In this document: one piece after another, positions 61,101 to 64,000 of the stretch
Layout: each line of letters starts with the position of its first letter
Numbering within the stretch: position 1 is the first letter of the stretch
Origin: Acanthornis magna
Taxonomy: Eukaryota > Chordata > Aves > Passeriformes > Acanthizidae
Direction of reading: 5' to 3'
DNA: 64,000 bases
NCBI GenBank assembly: GCA_036785705.1
Contig: JAWUZG010000970.1
Span: forward strand, 757,501-821,500
Translations under genes and position numbers: made by a program
The notes under the pieces: generated by a model
Database searches by the model: none
Told to the model about the DNA's origin: nothing
Seen by the model: only the letters and a program-made list of their open reading frames with translations

Positions 61101-64000
61101 GTGAAAATGGGGGGAGCAAATGCATTCAAACAGCAATGAAGGGCAAGTTGGGTAAAGATGACAAGCAGACACCTAAAACCCTGGCAGGCTTTTTCCACCA
61201 TGGTTCATGCAACACTAGATGTGCGTGTGTTAGCATTCTAAAAATAAAACAATTGTTATGATCATTATTGGGAGGACATGGTTTTAGAAAAATAAACTGC
61301 TGTTAGAAGATAGCTTTAGTGACATAAACATATTAATGCTGAGATATAAATCACAGGGTCCTTCTGCATTTTCATTATCTTCTTCTGAGGATTTACTGTG
61401 CTTTAAATGAGATTCTATAGGAAATTCACCCATATATAACAATTTATAGTGTAATGTCAAGCCTATAAGGATTCACACTAAAATCATTATATCTATATTT
61501 TAATCATAGTTGTAATCAGTTATAGTTACATAATTTTGACTTTTCTCAGTCCATTTTTAATACACTCTGGCTGCTGTATTAATACTTTTTTGGTTGTTGA
61601 GAGGAATCACAAATGGTTTCTTAAATTAGAGAAAGAAAAACATTGAATTCTTAAGCAGATAAAAAAGGCTTAAATACATCATGATTAAACCATATGTCTT
61701 GTACGATCATCTCTTAAGTACTATAAGTCTTTACAGATGTACTGACCTCTTAGATTCCACAGCACAAATGAATCCCATTGCAACTGTGATATATTAATAT
61801 TTGTCAAAGTCCTCCAAATTGAAAAGATTTGCTTTTCCTAGTACATGGGATTGCTTAGTTGAAAATTAAAGTTCTTGTCCAAATAGAGCTGACAATTTGT
61901 TGCCTTCTATTCTGGGGAAATTTCACCCTCCTTCTGTTAGATAGTATTTATTGTGTTTCATTTTTAATAGCGTGAGAACAATACTGGCCTATTCATAGCT
62001 ACTAGAACATGTTCAAGTGCAAATGTGCAAACTTGCACTTGCACTTTAGGTGCAAGTGTAGTTGAGAGCACCTAAACATCTTAAAGACCATCTCACCTTC
62101 CTGTGTAGAAATTCTGACTCAAAATAAGGGTAGAAAAAAATAACATTATTATTTTCATATTTTCCACATTGTTATTCTGCTTCAATGGCTAGTGTAATCA
62201 ACAAGAAATTAAAAGTTATTTGGAGATGTACTTTGCCCTGAACACTGTTTTACCTTTGTAATATTTTCATTTATTGGTTTGCCTTAGATTTGGGAGAATA
62301 GGAATAGAAATTATGTCTGTCACTGCTACTGTTGCAGGCTCTCTGCAACACGGGGACATATAAAGGACAGTTAATCTTCAAAGACTAGAAAGCAGGCATC
62401 TCTGAAACATAAATAATGTGAAATGATTTTGGAAAACTAAAGGTTGCAATCAAAAAAAACAACCAACCCATTCATCCGGTCCACCACGAAACAGACTAAT
62501 TCAGACCCTACCCTTTAACTCAAGTGGAATATAGCTAAAACGAAACAGGTGAGCCCGATGCTTCTAATACAATGGAGTTGATGCAAACACTAGGCAGAGT
62601 TTATTTTCAAGTCACATAGAATGTGATTTATGAAAAATAGCATCAATTGAATTTCATCACCTAAGAATTTGCTTTTTAAGTCATCCTCTAAACCTTGATA
62701 TTGAATTAGTAGTGGTATTTTGAGCCTTAAAACTTGCGTCATTACATACTACTTTACACTTCCATTCTGACTTATTTATCTCTTTTGAACTCAACAATGA
62801 TGTTTTATAAAATCATAATTTTCTTTATGGAAATTATTAATTTTTGTTGGATTCAGAATGAACTTTCCATACCACACTGCAGGAGACCTAGGTTGGCAAG
62901 TAGGATACTGAGTCATTTTCTATATAAAGAAGTTCTGCCTTGACCATGCAAAGATCAAATGTTGGAAAATTTAATTCCCATCACAAAATGGAAGTGATCA
63001 GAAGATTGTGGTTTATATTATGCTCTCTGTGGAGTGGGAAAGAGTTGCAAGTCTGTGGCAGATTGTGATCTAACGGTATGAATAAATAATTCTGAATTTA
63101 GAGGTGTAATTGTGAAGAAAAGGGCAAAATTTTGTGTTGATTTAACAAAAGACTCTTGCAGTGTGATAAAAATAAGTGATTTTTCTAAAATGATGGGTAC
63201 AGCAAAACACATACAATGGCTAGATTATATCTCTGAGAAGAAATGATCCACAGAGTAGCAAAACAAATTTACAAAAAAATTACCTGATGCCTTTAAGCAG
63301 GTGGATTATGATCATAAACAGAGAGGGACAATCACACACAGCAAAGGCATAAGTAATATAAATATCAGGTTATTGAATGCATGTCATCCATTTTATGTAT
63401 TAAGTGATGCAAAATTCTTCATAACTAAGTATTTGTAGCTACTGTGCATTAAGAGAGAATCTACAATAGCTGTGTCAGTTGTACTGATAAACACCTGTCC
63501 TCCCTGTTAAAAATAATTGCACAGCTTTTAGTCTGAACTCATCTGGTTCTGGTTCCCAACTACTGAATTTCTCAGAGGGGTTGTGGGATGGGGAATCCTT
63601 CCCAGCTTTTCCTGAAAAAGTCAACAGTTAACTCAGCAGAAAATCTTTGTCAATTTATACTTGAACAGAACACAATAGATGCAACATATAAAAAGAAATG
63701 TCTGTGTCTCTCTGTGTCTCTCAAAGCTCACCATCAAAAACTGTTCATGGAAGAAGGCCAGCAGATATATATTCTGGAAGAGCAGAAAAGCTGTTAGGTG
63801 TTTAACACAAAAATAGACACAGAAATAAAAATCACTTTCTACTTGGTCCCCGTGTGAATGGAACAAAATTATAACATCTCTGAGAAGCAGCTTTGCTTCC
63901 ATACAACAAAGAACTGTCATAGTCAATGGCCTTGAGTGCTGAGAGCATCTAGGAGGCAGATAGGGAAGTTACAAGATGTGATTATCCTAATGGATCATTG
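58101..64000. other. Non-coding sequence, no gene recognised
   Basis: AT-rich unique sequence to the end of the window. The direct repeat AGTCCTTGGAAA occurs twice around 58270-58305. The plus frame 60923-61261 (112 codons, with a hydrophobic middle) and the minus frame 63633-63926 (97 codons) show no recognisable family. No interspersed repeat is assigned. Confidence 0.6.
62014..62058. repeat. Overlapping, mutually exclusive hairpins
   Basis: CAAGTGCAA at 62014-62022 pairs exactly with TTGCACTTG at 62033-62041. CACTTGCA at 62036-62043 pairs exactly with TGCAAGTG at 62051-62058 across a 7-base loop. The middle arm is shared, so only one stem can form at a time. The repeated word is (CA)AGTGCA. 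No known RNA gene is recognised. Confidence 0.7.

Noticed and set aside
60923..61261. 112-codon frame with a hydrophobic segment as a membrane protein
   Set aside because: The hydrophobic part is short and ordinary for AT-rich sequence. No domain or conservation evidence.

Overview
The window reads as non-coding nuclear DNA from a bird. The evidence is the mobile DNA. Every interspersed repeat I could identify is a CR1 non-LTR retrotransposon of the avian type, with 3' tails built on ATTCTATG or ATTCTGTG units. I see no Alu, B1/B2, L1 or retroviral segments. The low repeat load, AT-rich base composition and long unique stretches fit a gene-poor part of a large avian chromosome, either a gene desert or the inside of a very long intron. 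A crocodilian or turtle source is less likely but not excluded. All CR1 comparisons here are to remembered consensus sequence, not to a computed alignment.

I found no protein-coding gene or exon that I can defend. The open frames are short, lack recognisable domains and lie in the frames expected by chance, apart from a few that are decayed CR1 reverse transcriptase. The longest is 200 codons, at 53440-54042 on the minus strand. It lies in a purine-skewed stretch and is probably a composition artefact. No tRNA, rRNA, CRISPR array or bacterial feature is present.

Layout: 780-1600 is an antisense internal CR1 piece with part of the RT domain. 3896-5191 is a CR1 3' end split by a second CR1 inserted in the same orientation. 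5192-13900 is unique sequence. 14035-14530 is a CpG-rich patch in otherwise CpG-poor DNA. 14531-23679 is unique. 23680-24045 is a CR1 endonuclease-domain remnant interrupted by a short CR1 tail. 27056-27189 is a compound pentanucleotide array. 33721-35620 is a pair of CR1 copies joined tail to tail. 35621-64000 is almost free of recognisable repeats apart from simple tracts, including a run of 31 T at 48578-48608.

Several unique intervals (28260-28510, 44400-45320, 51100-52290, 57460-57640, 57960-58100) have the look of conserved non-coding developmental regulatory DNA, with dense homeodomain-type TAAT/ATTA cores. This is a texture-based inference without alignment. No new biological system is evident. 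The best leads are the candidate regulatory elements, the CpG patch, and the three composite CR1 loci, which record the order of insertions.
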